Positions 61,918-64,000 of a stretch of 64,000 nt of DNA are shown one piece after another. A model generated the notes under the pieces. It had not been told where the DNA came from. It searched no databases and saw nothing but the letters and a program-made list of their open reading frames with translations. Source of the stretch: Mactromeris polynyma (lineage: Eukaryota; Mollusca; Bivalvia; Venerida; Mactridae); NCBI GenBank assembly GCA_032209605.1, contig JASFXZ010000015.1, positions 1,178,001 through 1,242,000 on the forward strand, written 5' to 3'. Position 1 is the stretch's first letter; every line of letters begins with the position of its first letter. Made by a program: the position numbers and the translations under genes.

Positions 61918-62270
61918 CGTGAATTATTTTGCGAACAACTTTCCAATCGAAGATCTGTGCGAGATGTTGACAGCCCAATAAGAATGGAAGCTGTAAATCT
62001 ATAATGCGTACAACGTTATTTCACCATTTAATCGATGTAAACGGGTCTATTTCATAACGCACATAGATTAATTTACGCATTTACAATCCAATGTCAGAGA
62101 AATTCACTACAAAAATACACAGCAATCTTCTTCCTGATTCGCCATTGCGTAATACGTCATCAAAATACGTGTAGCAGTGTTAAATGCACTTTCGTCCGTA
62201 CCATTCATGCAGGGTTTATCTCCCTTGTCTGATAGCCATGAACGGATAAAATATTGCCTGACACACTCGT
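61918..62270 (-). promoter_or_regulatory. candidate untranslated first exon and promoter of the kinase gene
   Basis: On the minus strand 'aataattcacg' is followed by gtgagtac, a strong donor, with the junction at 61918/61917. The DNA above it (62130-62180) has CpG sites and tgacgta/attacgcaat, a CRE/C-EBP-like combination. The kinase gene needs such an exon because its ATG follows an acceptor. The start of the exon is not visible. Confidence 0.35.
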
Positions 62271-62639
62271 GCTTTGGATATGACTATCTTCCGTTTCAAA
62301 TGAAAATTATCAATAATAATTAGTAACAACTGAAGCTTAACAATTACTTCAATGAAATGGATTCAGAGTGCGAGTTTCATTAATTGAAACGGAAAGTTAT
62401 AATAATTTATGCTAATTATACTCTATATATTTCTATAAATAGCTGTAATTTATTATCAAGATTGGTGGAAGCTATTCCAAGCACATGCCAGTGTTTGGCA
62501 TAATCACAAATAATTGTAGATTAAGAACTATAGTACTGCATCATAGAGGAAATACATATTGCAAGTCAGTTACTGTTGCATATACTGGTATGTACTGCAA
62601 GTGTTGGTTTTCTAACACTGGCTGTAACTGTTAATATGT

Positions 62640-63150
62640 AAACCTTGTAATAGTTCCCTCATTTATAATATTAACCTCCCTTGTTCTAAATAGTCAGCCA
62701 TATGGATAGACAAATTTCCATAAAGTTTATAGGGAATATACTGTATTAATGGTGATAAAATAATCAGATACACAAAAATAACTTATTCATTATGCTGATG
62801 TGGGCAGATGGCTCAGAAAGTTGAAGAAAAAGTGGTTGTGACATGCAAATTCTCTTGGTATTTTCTCACTCAAATGTTAGTTCCCACATTTACAATATTT
62901 ACCTCCCTTGTTCTGAATAGTCAGCCATATTGATAGGCAAATTTCATTGAAGTTTATATACACAATATATTGTAAACAATGATAAAATATATATAAATAA
63001 ATAAATCATTAAGTAATTCTCTTTTTATTTTCTCAATTATCACATATTTGAAAATTATTCCTATAAGTGCTTATCAGTTTTTGCCTATCAAAATGCAGAT
63101 GATTAAGAACAAGGGAGGGAACTATTGTAAATGATGGAACTATCTATTCA
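62640..63150. mobile_element. MITE of the 'ttacctccctt' family, nested or duplicated
   Basis: Two left-end blocks (62645 and 62880 regions) and one right end ('agaacaagggagggaactat' near 63105) suggest a partial duplication or nested insertion. Interior blocks match the 27- and 39.6-kb copies. Confidence 0.75.
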
Positions 63151-64000
63151 CCATACATATTCTTACATTGACTTAAACAATGTGTATATTATGCCTTACT
63201 GTCTGCAATGTTACTGTTTCAGTATGTTTTTATTTTCAGCTGAGTACAGAGGACCACATTGTAAGTGTAAGTATGATGTGAACATTTATTATATTATTCC
63301 AATCATCAGAACATTCACAAGAAACAACAGAATAATTTTGACCGAGTGAAAATTCAGAATTTATTGGCATATATTAAAATTGTATACAATATATTACATT
63401 ACCAAATTGAATAAATACAATATTACAAAACACCAATTAACAGTTTCAAAAGGCTCAACATCCCCCCCCCCCACTTTTATTGATTTTGCCAAGTAAACAT
63501 TACCGATTGCTTCAATCAGAAGTGTATGGAAAATTCTGGATACGTGGTCAGGTTTAAGGATTGATTTAATGTTTGTAATTCTATCGAATATGTTAAATTG
63601 TCTATTTTTGGAAAGTATAGATCCAAAGGTTTATTGTTTGAGAAAATCGAACAAGAAACCATGTCAGACGGACAGTTTTAAAACAGCATTTTCTATAAAC
63701 TTTTAGTGCAGCACATTCAGGTTAGGTAACTCTTTGTTTCACTCAATACAGCTTCAAAACTGTTAACAGGTGTATAGTCAAAATATAATTAAAATCAGAT
63801 AAACTTCAGCATTGAATCGAAAAAAAAAAGTTCAACCAATTTTCGACACTTCAAATAGTTGTAACTTCTGTTCTTGAAGAGATATTTTCATAATTCAAAC
63901 TGTTTTACAGAGATATTTAATGTGCTCTACATTTAATTGTCATTTTTTTATGATTTAAACTATGACTGGGGATGCTACTTTGGTAACACAATAGTAGAAA
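63151..64000. other. right edge, no gene recognised
   Basis: AT-rich DNA with a C run at 63463-63472. No exon with domain content or convincing splice framing. Confidence 0.4.

Overview
The window is eukaryotic nuclear DNA, AT-rich, intron-rich and packed with repeats. Gene content (an SLC22 transporter, a Fes/Fer kinase and a DZIP3-type HEPN gene) and repeat style (bivalve-like repeats rich in 'gacctttgacc', tRNA-headed SINEs, palindromic MITEs, minisatellites) suggest a mollusc, most likely a bivalve. That assignment is inference, not proven here.

Layout. (1) 676-1729, minus: two exons of a gene running off the left edge. The first encodes a hydrophobic segment ending in a 2A-like ribosome-skipping motif (GGIEQNPGP). 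It splices in frame to an exon resembling the start of a DZIP3-type HEPN domain. (2) 1.7-11.4 kb: no convincing coding exon; diverged repeats, a fragment of a LINE reverse transcriptase (11383-11848), and a possible 5' exon near 9.5 kb. (3) 12088-24369, plus: a 10-exon SLC22-type organic ion transporter. All splice phases agree and give 552 codons including the stop, but codon 118 is TGA. Intron 3 holds a 4-kb structure of two ~0.8-kb inverted arms around an 18-unit hairpin minisatellite. (4) 24.4-29.0 kb: convergent intergenic or 3' UTR DNA, AT-rich, with MITEs and small tandem repeats. (5) 29016-55382, minus: a complete 16-exon Fes/Fer tyrosine kinase (F-BAR, coiled coil, SH2, kinase). The exons sum to 2595 nt, giving 864 residues. 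Its introns carry at least seven unrelated tandem arrays. One of them is a 12-fold duplication of a splice acceptor plus the first bases of an exon. (6) 55.4-64 kb: upstream DNA of the kinase gene with a possible untranslated first exon near 61.9 kb, a 1.4-kb pogo-like element, SINEs and MITEs.

The transporter and the kinase are convergently transcribed and not functionally related. The 2A-HEPN gene is a separate, probably immune-type locus. No CRISPR array, operon, rRNA or intact tRNA gene was seen.
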